A stretch of DNA of 64,000 nucleotides from an uncultured Prevotellaceae bacterium (GTDB lineage Bacteria; Bacteroidota; Bacteroidia; Bacteroidales; Bacteroidaceae), in NCBI GenBank assembly GCA_900317305.1, contig ONGG01000008.1:59215-123214 (forward strand), written 5' to 3'. A program made the translations under genes and the position numbers. The notes below the pieces were generated by a model. It did no database searches, had not been told where the DNA came from, and saw only the letters and a program-made list of their open reading frames with translations. Each line of letters opens with the position of its first letter. The stretch's first letter is position 1. Below are positions 55,168-63,870 of the stretch, piece after piece.

Positions 55168-56295
55168 CTATTTTTGGAGAAAACGCATGAGGGCGGTCTT
55201 GTTCTGGATGGGCGTAGTGGTGGGGCGGCCCAAGTCCTTGCGGTTGCCTTTCCTCACCTGCACCTCGATGAGCACCGGACCTTCCTTGATTGCGGGATTA
55301 CCCAAGAGGGTTTTCAATGCCTCAGCTGTATTTACAGAGAAGGCGTTCTTGTATCCCACTGCCTTGGCGATGGCAGGAATGTCGATATTCAGTCCGACAG
55401 TGGGCTGACCGCCCACGGAGTCGTGGGCTCCATTGTTGAAGAGCACATGCACGAAGTTACTAGGAGCCTTCGAGGCCGTGATGGCCATCGAGCCCATATG
55501 CATAATGACGGCACCATCGCCATCGAAACACCACACGTGGAGGTCGGGCTTCTCCAAGGCGATACCCAGGGCAATCTGCGAGGCATGCCCCATGGACCCC
55601 ACGGTGAGGAAGTCGCGCTCATGCGACTGGCCCATGGCCGTGCGATACTCAAACAGCTCGCGGCTGATCATTCCGGTGGTAGACACGATGCAGTCGTTGG
55701 AACCGAGGGTGGCAGCGGTGATTTGGATGGCCTCCTCGCGCGACAGGGTGAGGTCGTTCTCCACCTTGTTCTGCAAAGTGTAGGCATCAAACGTGTTCTT
55801 CTCCACGACCAGGGCGAAGACCTCGTTGGTGGTCTTCATATAATCTACGGCGTCACGGATTTGTCTCAGCGCCTCGTCCTCCTCCTGGCTGAGCACCTGA
55901 TAGCGGATGCCCATCGTATCGAGCAAGGGAAGGGTGACCTTGCCCTGCTTCACATGCTGCGGCTCATCGTGCACTCCTGGACGGCCACGCCAACCAATGA
56001 CCAACAGCACGGGAATGTTGTACACCTCCTTGTCGGTGAGCGAAGCCAGCGGATTGATGATATTGCCCTCGCCCGAGTTCTGCATATACACCACGGGGAT
56101 TTTTCCGGTGGCCAGATGATAACCAGCGGCCACACCCACTGCCCCACCCTCGTTGGCCGCGATGATGTTGTGGCGGCTGTCGAGATGGTCGGAGATATAG
56201 GCACAAATGTTCTTCAATAGACTGTCGGGGACTCCGGCAAAGAAATCGATGCCGAAATGTCGAAGCGTGTCGACGAAAAATGCTGGACGTATCAT
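55168..56295 (-). CDS. aepY: phosphonopyruvate decarboxylase
   Basis: 375-residue ThDP-dependent enzyme that turns phosphonopyruvate into phosphonoacetaldehyde plus CO2, pulling the unfavourable PEP mutase step. Shows FFAGVPDSLLKNICAYI, the ThDP Glu in IIAANEGGAVGVAAGYHLA, VIGWRGRPGVHDEPQH and the Mg-ThDP motif FDGDGAVIMHMG with VLFNNGAHDSVGGQ. Length is typical of Ppd. Start overlaps the PEP mutase stop by one base. Confidence 0.92.
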   Translation of the reverse strand: MIRPAFFVDTLRHFGIDFFAGVPDSLLKNICAYISDHLDSRHNIIAANEGGAVGVAAGYHLATGKIPVVYMQNSGEGNIINPLASLTDKEVYNIPVLLVIGWRGRPGVHDEPQHVKQGKVTLPLLDTMGIRYQVLSQEEDEALRQIRDAVDYMKTTNEVFALVVEKNTFDAYTLQNKVENDLTLSREEAIQITAATLGSNDCIVSTTGMISRELFEYRTAMGQSHERDFLTVGSMGHASQIALGIALEKPDLHVWCFDGDGAVIMHMGSMAITASKAPSNFVHVLFNNGAHDSVGGQPTVGLNIDIPAIAKAVGYKNAFSVNTAEALKTLLGNPAIKEGPVLIEVQVRKGNRKDLGRPTTTPIQNKTALMRFLQK

Positions 56296-58304
56296 TACAA
56301 ATCGCTGGGTATGAGGGTGATGATTTCCTTAATCGACATGCAAGTATCGTCGCACTCCTTGGCGCGATGATTCGTGAGAATGGTCTTGGCGGCCTGCTGC
56401 ATGGCGGGGAAGCCAGTGCGGGTGAGCTGATTGGCGTAGATCACCACATTGACCCCACGACGCTTGAACTCGTCCTCGGTGACCGTGTTGAACGACGTGG
56501 GCACCACGACGATAGGCGTATTGGAATTCTTCTCGCGGAACTTCTCCACGAATTCGAAGATTTCGGCAGGGTCTTTCTTGCGGGAGTGAATCATGATGGC
56601 ATCGGCACCTGCACCAGCGAAAGCGAAAGCACGCTCCAGCGCATCGTCCATACCCCGTTCCAGAATCAAGCTCTCGATACGTGCGCAGATCATGAAGTCG
56701 GTAGTTTTCTGGGCTTTCTTACCTGCGCGAATCTTCTCACAGAAATGCTCGATGCTGTCCTGTGTCTGCTTCACCTCTGTGCCGAAAAGCGAGTTTTTCT
56801 TCAGGCCGGTCTTGTCCTCGATGATGACCATCGACACGCCCATGCGCTCCAATGTGCGTACGGTGTAGACGAAATGCTCTGTCAGACCACCAGTATCACC
56901 ATCGAAGATAATAGGCTTAGTGGTGACCTCCATGATATCGTCGATGGTGCGGAAACGTGAGGTCATGTCCACCAGTTCGATATCGGGCTTGCCCTTGGCT
57001 GTGGAGTCGCAGAGGCTTGATATCCACATGGCATCAAACTGGTAGGTCTTGCCATCCTGCAGCACGGTGGTCTTCTCGCAGATAAGGCCCGTGATACCGC
57101 TATGAGCCTCCAGCGCCGTCACCAGTCCCTTCATATTGATGAGTTTCTTCAGGCGTCCGCGGCGGATGTCGGGCATAGCCAGCTGAGCACGCGTCATCTT
57201 GTCGAGTTCCTCGTATTTGGCGTCGTGGCTGTAGGGGAACTCCACCAGTTTGCCACCATAGCCAGCCAATATCTCCATCACCTCCTGGCGGATAGGCTTC
57301 TGCAGTCCCTCGCGCCAGTCGTCGCCATGCACCACATAGTCGGGCTTCAACAGTCTGAGGTTGTCGGCATAGCTCAAGGTTTTCTGTTCCACCACCTGAT
57401 AGACACCCGAGATGTTGCTGATGAGCGACTTGCGCTCGGTGAATGGTATGAGCGGGAAGCGACGGAAGCTGGCCACCGCCTCATCAGAAAGCACACCGAT
57501 GATAAGCTTGCCCAAACGGCTCGCCTTCTTGATGATGGCGATATGCCCCGAATGGATATACTCGGTGGAGAAGCACATATACACCTTGCGATTCTCAATC
57601 TCGCGCAGGCGGGCGGACACCACGGCCAGGTCGTCGGGCGTGTCGATCTCGGCACAGAGCGTATCCTCCACGTCGAGCGGACGGAGCATCATGCTGCCCG
57701 ACACCTCGTTGAAGGCGTTCTCTGCATAGCACTTGCGGTTGCCACTCTCGCAGAATGCGGCGATGCGGTCGAGCCACACCAGCCAGTCGGCATGCTTGAT
57801 TTTGTAGAGCGGTTGGGCTGCCATGGCATCGGTGAAGAACTCGATGCCTACCTTCCTAATCTGGCCTTCTTCGATGACGGCCTTGAAGTCCTTCTCGGGC
57901 AATTCGAGGGTGGAACTCACGGCCATGCAACTCTCGTCGCTGGCAAGCAGACGGTCGAAAACGGTGTTCTCGAACACCAGGTCGCCATGCATCAGGATGA
58001 TGTCATCGTCGAGCAGGTGCTTCGCACAGTAGATGCTGTAGATATAATTGGTCTTGTCGTATTCGGGGTTTTTCACGAACTCGATGTTCAACGGCAAGTC
58101 GAGATGGCGACAATACTTCACCAGCACGTCGTCGTAATAGCCAGTGGTAATCACGACATCCTTAATACCTGTATCGGCAACTAACTCTAGTTGGCGAGAT
58201 AGGATGGTTTCGTTGTGCGAGATTTCCGTCATGCACTTAGGATGCTCGCTGGTGAGAACACCCATGCGGTGACCGAGACCGGAATTAAGGATAAGAACTT
58301 TCAT
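56295..58304 (-). CDS. aepX: nucleotidyltransferase-cytidylyltransferase-PEP mutase fusion
   Basis: 669 residues with three enzyme parts. (1) 1-235: NTP-transferase fold (LNSGLGHRMGVLTSEHPKCM, MHGDLVFENTVFD, SGSMMLRPLD, EIDTPDDL), like CTP:phosphonate/phosphocholine cytidylyltransferases. (2) 238-370: cytidylyltransferase-like domain with an HSGH motif (251-254) and late PLIPFTERKSLI. (3) 385-669: PEP mutase with FDGDTGG and the signature EDKTGLKKNS (496-505), which separates mutases from lyases. It makes phosphonopyruvate from PEP, the entry to phosphonates, and may also activate the finished phosphonate as a CMP derivative. Two-domain forms of (2)+(3) are known in Bacteroides; the extra domain (1) is less usual. 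Confidence 0.92.
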   Translation of the reverse strand: MKVLILNSGLGHRMGVLTSEHPKCMTEISHNETILSRQLELVADTGIKDVVITTGYYDDVLVKYCRHLDLPLNIEFVKNPEYDKTNYIYSIYCAKHLLDDDIILMHGDLVFENTVFDRLLASDESCMAVSSTLELPEKDFKAVIEEGQIRKVGIEFFTDAMAAQPLYKIKHADWLVWLDRIAAFCESGNRKCYAENAFNEVSGSMMLRPLDVEDTLCAEIDTPDDLAVVSARLREIENRKVYMCFSTEYIHSGHIAIIKKASRLGKLIIGVLSDEAVASFRRFPLIPFTERKSLISNISGVYQVVEQKTLSYADNLRLLKPDYVVHGDDWREGLQKPIRQEVMEILAGYGGKLVEFPYSHDAKYEELDKMTRAQLAMPDIRRGRLKKLINMKGLVTALEAHSGITGLICEKTTVLQDGKTYQFDAMWISSLCDSTAKGKPDIELVDMTSRFRTIDDIMEVTTKPIIFDGDTGGLTEHFVYTVRTLERMGVSMVIIEDKTGLKKNSLFGTEVKQTQDSIEHFCEKIRAGKKAQKTTDFMICARIESLILERGMDDALERAFAFAGAGADAIMIHSRKKDPAEIFEFVEKFREKNSNTPIVVVPTSFNTVTEDEFKRRGVNVVIYANQLTRTGFPAMQQAAKTILTNHRAKECDDTCMSIKEIITLIPSDL

Positions 58305-58311
58305 GATGTGT

Positions 58312-59409
58312 TTATCTATGTATGAAATAATGCACCTGATTTTTTACTTTTCTAGGCAACTCTGAAAAGAGCAGAGTAAAATTTTCCATAGGTGATAACC
58401 GAAAAAAAAGAACTTGATTATATATCCTAAAATAGGTTTTTCCAATAAAATATGTGAAATTTTTATCGCTCTTATTGTACGACCGTTCATATTCCCCCCA
58501 GTTGCCGTGTTTCCATATAAGACGGAGAACCCTTATGCCCATTCTTTTGTCTTTAGATGTTATCTGTAAGGGGAAATCAGCGGAAGGTAATCCCAATTGA
58601 TCAACCATGATACTTCCAATCGCCTTGAAAGCGCGGGTATAGCCAAATTGTTTTAACAATTTCAGAAGAAGTTCATCATCAATCCGTTCTCTCTGTTCAT
58701 GTAAAAGTACAGTCAAATCACACAGTTGACGTAAAGCAACACCTAATTCAATGAAATGGCCGTAGAGATGCACGAAAGTATAAAAAACACTTAAAGTAGG
58801 ATTCAGTGTCTGTATCTTCGTTCCGCTCACCGACAATTCATCAAAAGGATACCGGTCGATAATGTCGTTAAAGCGCTTCAGTCTTTTTTTGTTTGGGAAA
58901 TATTTCAAGTATCTGTGCATCTCAAAATTATTTCCATTATATTTGAAAGCCAGATGCATTTTTTTTCTACTTCCGTCCAAATTCACATCCCACTTCTCAT
59001 TCAAGGCATCAACTGCATTCTGAAAGAATTTTGGCGGTACATAGAAATCGATGTCGCCAGGTGCCCTCATGTGGGGTTTGGGATACAACGACCCTACTAC
59101 CTGACCCTTCACGACAATATAGTCAATGCCTTTATCACTGAGTATGTGATGGAGCGCAATGACATTATCGTCCAACCTCTTGTTCTCCAACTCCAAGGAA
59201 TTATGAACCTTCATCATGTGAATGACACATTTTTTCTGAAGCCCCATATTGTTCATCCTCAGACAATCGATAACAAGGCCAGCAACACATTGTTTCTCGG
59301 CCTCAACCATGACAGCCTTATATTCAAAAGGAGTCATGTCGAAATGGTCGATTTTCTGCTGCCAAAGTCCCGACCTTATTAGCGTGAAGATGAACTCTTG
59401 TTTTGTCAT
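58312..59409 (-). CDS. nucleotidyltransferase-fold (NTP_transf_5-like) protein
   Basis: 365-residue protein resembling uncharacterised bacterial nucleotidyltransferases that occur in capsule loci. The motif YIVVKGQVVGSLYPKPHMRA followed by PGDIDFYVP gives the GS...DxD active site; GVALRQLCDLTVLLH is also typical. It lies 7 bases downstream of the phosphonate fusion... on the same strand it is the gene just before it (58304 start), so it may take part in activation or transfer of the phosphonate. That is inference from position. Confidence 0.78.
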   Translation of the reverse strand: MTKQEFIFTLIRSGLWQQKIDHFDMTPFEYKAVMVEAEKQCVAGLVIDCLRMNNMGLQKKCVIHMMKVHNSLELENKRLDDNVIALHHILSDKGIDYIVVKGQVVGSLYPKPHMRAPGDIDFYVPPKFFQNAVDALNEKWDVNLDGSRKKMHLAFKYNGNNFEMHRYLKYFPNKKRLKRFNDIIDRYPFDELSVSGTKIQTLNPTLSVFYTFVHLYGHFIELGVALRQLCDLTVLLHEQRERIDDELLLKLLKQFGYTRAFKAIGSIMVDQLGLPSADFPLQITSKDKRMGIRVLRLIWKHGNWGEYERSYNKSDKNFTYFIGKTYFRIYNQVLFFRLSPMENFTLLFSELPRKVKNQVHYFIHR

Positions 59410-59458
59410 TTATCAAACAGAAAATATAAAAGGGAAGCGATAATCAGGCAGATTGGGT

Positions 59459-60613
59459 CTATTTAAATATTTCCTTATAGAAATCTGTAAGACATTGACG
59501 AACGAATGATTGTTCAAAGCGGTCGGCTATCATTTTTCTTGCCTTAGAGGCCATCAACGAAGTATCTTCATGACAGACAATCATCTTCTCCATGGCCAGG
59601 CACAATGCGACAGCATCTTTTGAAGGCACAATCAATCCATTCTCTGCATTACGGATAATCTCATTACTGCCATTTATATCCGTCACGACACATGGAATGC
59701 CCAATGCTCCTGCCTCCATCACCGTATTGGGGAAGCCCTCCCGATAACTCGGCAGAACGAAGCAATCGGAAGCAGCATAATAAGCAAGCAATTCATCGCC
59801 CGTTTTCACACCAACAGCTGAAATAGCGGGATGGTTATCAATAGTTGACCTCGAAGTCTGTGAGACAGGGTCTATACCATCCTCGTATGCTCCCACCAAT
59901 ATTAGCCTGGCATTAGGATAACGGCTGTGTAGCTCTATGAAAGCCGATACCAACTCATCTATTCCTTTGTCGCGAACGATGCGGCCGACGAATAGGAAAG
60001 TAAACCTGTTTTTATCGCGCAACGTATCGGCAATCTGCATCACCTCTGGTCTACGACTATAATAAGCCATATCTACGCCACGTACATTTCCATACCCCAA
60101 GACACGGATTGGCTTGCGGGTAATACGGTTCTCAAGCAAATCGCGCTTCACGCCCTCGCCTTCGGGAATAATATGGGTGGCGCAAGAACAGGTTATCCGG
60201 TCGGTAATCTTCAGCACCATTCTTTTTATACCGGTTGAAGTAGGGAAAACCAACCCTGTAAAGGTATGAACCCTCACAGGAACCCGGGTAAGCCACGCGG
60301 CCATCATGCATAAAAGCCCAGCCTTTGGGGTCATAGAATGTACCATATAAGGACGTTCTCTTCGAAACACCTTAACCAGATTCCACAAAGAGACCAGATC
60401 TTTCCTTAAAGAAATGCGCCGCTCCATTGGCACTTCAATAGTTTTGACCCCTTCTCTTTCGGCTATTTTGGTCATCGCCTTGCCTGGAGAAGACAGAGCG
60501 ATAACTTCAAAATTTTTCGAAAGAAATCTTAGGAAGCCATTCCAAAAAGTATCCAATGACTGTGGAACAGTAGCAGCAAAAATTATTTTATTCTTATTGT
60601 CAGCGTTTTCCAT
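59459..60613 (-). CDS. GT4 glycosyltransferase
   Basis: 384-residue GT-B glycosyltransferase. N-terminal acceptor domain (HSMTPKAGLLCMMAAWLTRV, RVHTFTGLVFPTSTG) and C-terminal donor domain with FLFVGRIVRDKGIDELVSAF and the EX7E motif in LPSYREGFPNTVMEAGALG. The HSMTPKAG and HTFTGLVF words are common in capsule transferases that add the second sugar. Acts in the cytoplasm on the lipid-linked unit. Confidence 0.9.
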   Translation of the reverse strand: MENADNKNKIIFAATVPQSLDTFWNGFLRFLSKNFEVIALSSPGKAMTKIAEREGVKTIEVPMERRISLRKDLVSLWNLVKVFRRERPYMVHSMTPKAGLLCMMAAWLTRVPVRVHTFTGLVFPTSTGIKRMVLKITDRITCSCATHIIPEGEGVKRDLLENRITRKPIRVLGYGNVRGVDMAYYSRRPEVMQIADTLRDKNRFTFLFVGRIVRDKGIDELVSAFIELHSRYPNARLILVGAYEDGIDPVSQTSRSTIDNHPAISAVGVKTGDELLAYYAASDCFVLPSYREGFPNTVMEAGALGIPCVVTDINGSNEIIRNAENGLIVPSKDAVALCLAMEKMIVCHEDTSLMASKARKMIADRFEQSFVRQCLTDFYKEIFK

Positions 60614-60719
60614 ATATCAGTAATAATTCGTTTGAACTTTTCAATATACTCTAGACAGCTTGATTCTATAAGACACCATCAAACTCTTTGGCTTTAAAAG
60701 AATCGATTCTCTACATGGC

Positions 60720-62066
60720 CTAAATTATAGCCAATAGCAATTGCACACATATAACACCTGTCGCCATAAAGACAGAAGCATCACCTAAGTGTTTGTCGTA
60801 TTTCTCTTTACCATAAGCAGCCAAGATACAAAGAAAGGGGAACAATACAGTTTTGTGACGTGATTGGAGAGATATGGTTCCTAACAACAATGCAAACAAT
60901 ACAATAATAAACAAAATTTGTTTGGCCGTATCTTGTTGTTTATCTGTAATGGCCTGCAAGGATGCATTGAAGATATAATTCCAAAGAAAGAACATAAACA
61001 ACGGAGTGAAAAATCCTTGGAAAACACCACCTACGAGATAGTGACCGAAATGCTCATCCGGAATATTGAGAAGGGGAATGAACAGGAAAAAAACTGTAGA
61101 AAGAATAACATTCACAGGAAAAGGCAAATGCATGATTGCACCAATAGTTGATTCATCATAACGAGCACTATCTATATTACGAATAACACTGTCCTCTAAT
61201 TTTTCTTCAGAAAAGCCCTGCAAAAATGAGAATGAGAAATAAAAAGCAACAATAATCAAAACAAAGACTAAAACAAAATACAAATCAGTGTGTGTTTTAC
61301 GCTTTAGTTTGAATCTAATTAGCATAATAATTCCACATATAAGAAAAGCAAGAGTTCCGAAACGAATCCATACCAAAAAAAAGACACAAACGGCAAGTGG
61401 GATATATTTTTTTTGGAGGTAATAACACAAACCGGCAATTACCATTACGGCAGTAAAAGACTCTCGAAGAATAATACAACCAAAATATAAAGTGAAAGGA
61501 CATAACAAAGTAAACCAATAAGCTGTATTACCGATATTATTATTCCTTGTCAATAAAACAGCAAATCTCTTTACATAAATAGGAAGATAGGCCGCAAATA
61601 TGAGATTAACAACTACTATGTTTAGCGGTGTAAAGACCTCAAAGGGATAAATGAATTTCAAAAATATACTGTATGAATATATATCTGTCGTTGATACCAT
61701 TATCGTATAAAAGACACCTTTACCGCCTACAATCTGTGCATAGTACCTACAATCATCGGTGCCAATTCCACCCTCGGCACCCGTCATTCCTAAATATTCA
61801 GGAAATTGACTTTTGAAAATAAGATAAAAAGATATGGCAAAGAATAAATAAAAATGATAAGCGAAGAACAAAAGCTTGGCATCATCTCGACAAAGCAAAA
61901 AACAACTAACAGTCAAAAGCAATAATGAATAACCAAAGGAAAAAATACTTGTTTGGTCAGCAACGTCCAAATAAAGAATACCAAGAACCGACATCAAGAC
62001 AATTGGTGCCCAACTCTTCTCTATTCCTTTCACCAACTTGGGTCTTTTATTATATACTACTTCCAT
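60720..62066 (-). CDS. Wzy-like polysaccharide polymerase
   Basis: 448-residue inner-membrane protein with about 10-12 transmembrane helices and one large periplasmic loop (about residues 95-130, GMTGAEGGIGTDDCRYY). Polymerases have little sequence conservation, so this is by topology and place: between two GT4 genes in a locus with a Wzx flippase and no other polymerase. AT-rich. It would join repeat units at the outer face of the inner membrane. Confidence 0.7.
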   Translation of the reverse strand: MEVVYNKRPKLVKGIEKSWAPIVLMSVLGILYLDVADQTSIFSFGYSLLLLTVSCFLLCRDDAKLLFFAYHFYLFFAISFYLIFKSQFPEYLGMTGAEGGIGTDDCRYYAQIVGGKGVFYTIMVSTTDIYSYSIFLKFIYPFEVFTPLNIVVVNLIFAAYLPIYVKRFAVLLTRNNNIGNTAYWFTLLCPFTLYFGCIILRESFTAVMVIAGLCYYLQKKYIPLAVCVFFLVWIRFGTLAFLICGIIMLIRFKLKRKTHTDLYFVLVFVLIIVAFYFSFSFLQGFSEEKLEDSVIRNIDSARYDESTIGAIMHLPFPVNVILSTVFFLFIPLLNIPDEHFGHYLVGGVFQGFFTPLFMFFLWNYIFNASLQAITDKQQDTAKQILFIIVLFALLLGTISLQSRHKTVLFPFLCILAAYGKEKYDKHLGDASVFMATGVICVQLLLAII

Positions 62067-62090
62067 TGACTCCCAGACTAAATAACTAAT

Positions 62091-63245
62091 CTATACTTGG
62101 CCAGTAAAAATTATGCGAAGTTCACTTTCCATTTCTTTCGCTTGTCTTTCTTGTAATTCTCCAACCCTTTTAAGTCCTCTATCTGCAAGCTGTATACGAT
62201 ATGCTTCATCAATTGTGATTCGAAGAATGCGAGCTGCTAAATCATCTTCATTGGTAGGTGAAAAATAGCAGGCCGCATTATCACATACTTCTGGAATGCT
62301 TGTAGCAGAGGAAGCTATAACAGGAGTGCCATACGACATCGCCTTCAATGGAGGATAGCCAAAACCTTCGTTTAATGACGGATAGACAAAACAAAAGGCC
62401 TTTTCATAAAGACGTTCTAATTCTTCTGTAGAAACATAGGGCAATAATTCAAAACGATCTTTGTTTTTAAGTTGCTTCCAAAAAGATTGGTTTCCACAAC
62501 CTGTTATGACAACCTTCTTTTCTTGCAATCTGTTTTCAGAAAACAATTTATCGAACACTTTTACTGCCCTATATACATTCTTTTCAAATCGATTGCCACT
62601 AACCATCAGAAAATAATTGCTTTTGGGCAATGACATTTCTATTTTCTCTACAGAAAACGGAGAATAAAAAACCGAAATATTATCTGCTTGTAATTCAGGA
62701 TAAAAATTCAACATGGAATTTTTCGTATGAAAAGAAGCGGTAACAAACTGAGCGTTCTTAACTTTCAACAATTGATGGCTAAGGCTTGTATGTTTTCTCT
62801 TCAAGTAATTCTGAATTAACGAACAATGTGAAATCATCCACCCCCTCAATTTTGGATACAATTGTTTCTCGTACTTGTACCTATAGAAGTCCCAAGGCAG
62901 TTCCACAGCCCTAAGCCCATGAACTACTCCAATCAATTTGGCAACTCCAGAATAATCAATATAAGCTGCAGGTAAAGCACTATAAAAAACATCATATTGC
63001 TCCTCATCAATAAGACGGTAAATATCATGCTTGTTCTCAACACGAAAGACCCTGATCTCTCCATGTTCTTCAAGCATACGTTCTATTGCATTGTCTGAGA
63101 ACATTTTGTTGCTTAACACAACATCAAAAACGTACCCAGAATCCAATGCTGCTCGGAGCATATACTTGGCATATTCCCCACCCCCATGAAAAGCAACTCT
63201 AGAATTACTTTGGGTTGCGGTTCCGTCAAAAAGTATTTTTTTCAT
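62091..63245 (-). CDS. GT4 glycosyltransferase
   Basis: 384-residue GT-B glycosyltransferase, first gene of the minus-strand polysaccharide operon. The donor-domain motifs YFLMVSGNRFEKNVYRAV, VVITGCGNQSFW, LLPYVSTEELERLYEKAFCF and the EX7E motif YPSLNEGFGYPPLKAMSYG are clear. The N-terminal HGGGEYAKYMLRAALDSG is typical of such enzymes. Donor and acceptor are unknown. A leader of about 215 bases with a small hairpin precedes it. Confidence 0.9.
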   Translation of the reverse strand: MKKILFDGTATQSNSRVAFHGGGEYAKYMLRAALDSGYVFDVVLSNKMFSDNAIERMLEEHGEIRVFRVENKHDIYRLIDEEQYDVFYSALPAAYIDYSGVAKLIGVVHGLRAVELPWDFYRYKYEKQLYPKLRGWMISHCSLIQNYLKRKHTSLSHQLLKVKNAQFVTASFHTKNSMLNFYPELQADNISVFYSPFSVEKIEMSLPKSNYFLMVSGNRFEKNVYRAVKVFDKLFSENRLQEKKVVITGCGNQSFWKQLKNKDRFELLPYVSTEELERLYEKAFCFVYPSLNEGFGYPPLKAMSYGTPVIASSATSIPEVCDNAACYFSPTNEDDLAARILRITIDEAYRIQLADRGLKRVGELQERQAKEMESELRIIFTGQV

Positions 63246-63295
63246 CTATCAAGTTTTACGATTGGATGCACTTGGAAAAAAGCATAATTTTACTC

Positions 63296-63314
63296 CCCGT
63301 GCTGAAAACACGGG
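63296..63314 (-). promoter_or_regulatory. small leader hairpin of the minus-strand operon
   Basis: CCCGTG and CACGGG around a 7-base loop; on the minus strand it is followed by an A/T-rich run ending in TTTTTT about 20 bases later. Could be an attenuator within the 5' leader. Confidence 0.35.
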
Positions 63315-63460
63315 TAATAAAAGAAGAAAAAGTGAAAAGCCGCTTAAGGGAGAATTATTAAGGACTGTTCCTAGAAAGAAGTTCAGTTATTCTAAATCCC
63401 GCAGTACACTATTTTCCTCTGTAAAGAGCCTTCTTTTGTCATATAGGCTAAATGCGGTGG

Positions 63461-63494
63461 CAAAGATACACATTTTTTCACAAAGTAGCGCAAA
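63461..63494 (-). promoter_or_regulatory. promoter of the minus-strand polysaccharide operon
   Basis: Minus strand -7 TATCTTTG (63461-63468) and TTTG (63491-63494) with 22 bases between, slightly longer than usual. It points at the GT4 gene 215 bases away. Confidence 0.5.
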
Positions 63495-63669
63495 ATAACA
63501 CTAAATTTTCTATGTGTGACGGTAGTGAGTGTTACCATAATAGCATACATTTCATATCTGAAACCTGGGATGATCGGCAATCACGTCTCAGAATAAAATT
63601 AAGGATTATCGGGTTCATTCAATCATTGTCGCCACCAACGATTAAGAGAACGCATCGCTACTTTTCGAA

Positions 63670-63707
63670 GTAACCACTCGACATCTCATGGTATTGTGAG
63701 TGGTTAC
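63670..63707. repeat. 10-bp inverted repeat
   Basis: GTAACCACTC (63670-63679) and GAGTGGTTAC (63698-63707) around 18 bases, between the two divergent promoters. Possible operator or terminator-like structure. A second palindrome, CACAATTGTG, lies at 63800-63809. Nothing else recognised in 63500-63870. Confidence 0.5.
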
Positions 63708-63787
63708 GAGAACATCCCTTATCGTTAAAATAACAAAAAAATACCCATTTCGTTGACATTATATGGTCAAAAGATGGGGAATTTGTC

Positions 63788-63795
63788 TATTTTTG
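63788..63795 (+). promoter_or_regulatory. -7 element for the 63871 gene
   Basis: TATTTTTG, 75 bases before the start codon, flanked by a TGTCTA/TAGACA dyad. The -33 match is weak. Confidence 0.4.
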
Positions 63796-63870
63796 TAGAC
63801 ACAATTGTGCACATTTGTGGTACACTCATGTTCCAAAAACCAACATTAAGATATTAAACTAGATTTATTT

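Noticed and set aside
63262-63673. Short plus-strand frames in the leader/promoter region
   Set aside because: They cross the minus-strand operon's promoter and leader and show no motif.
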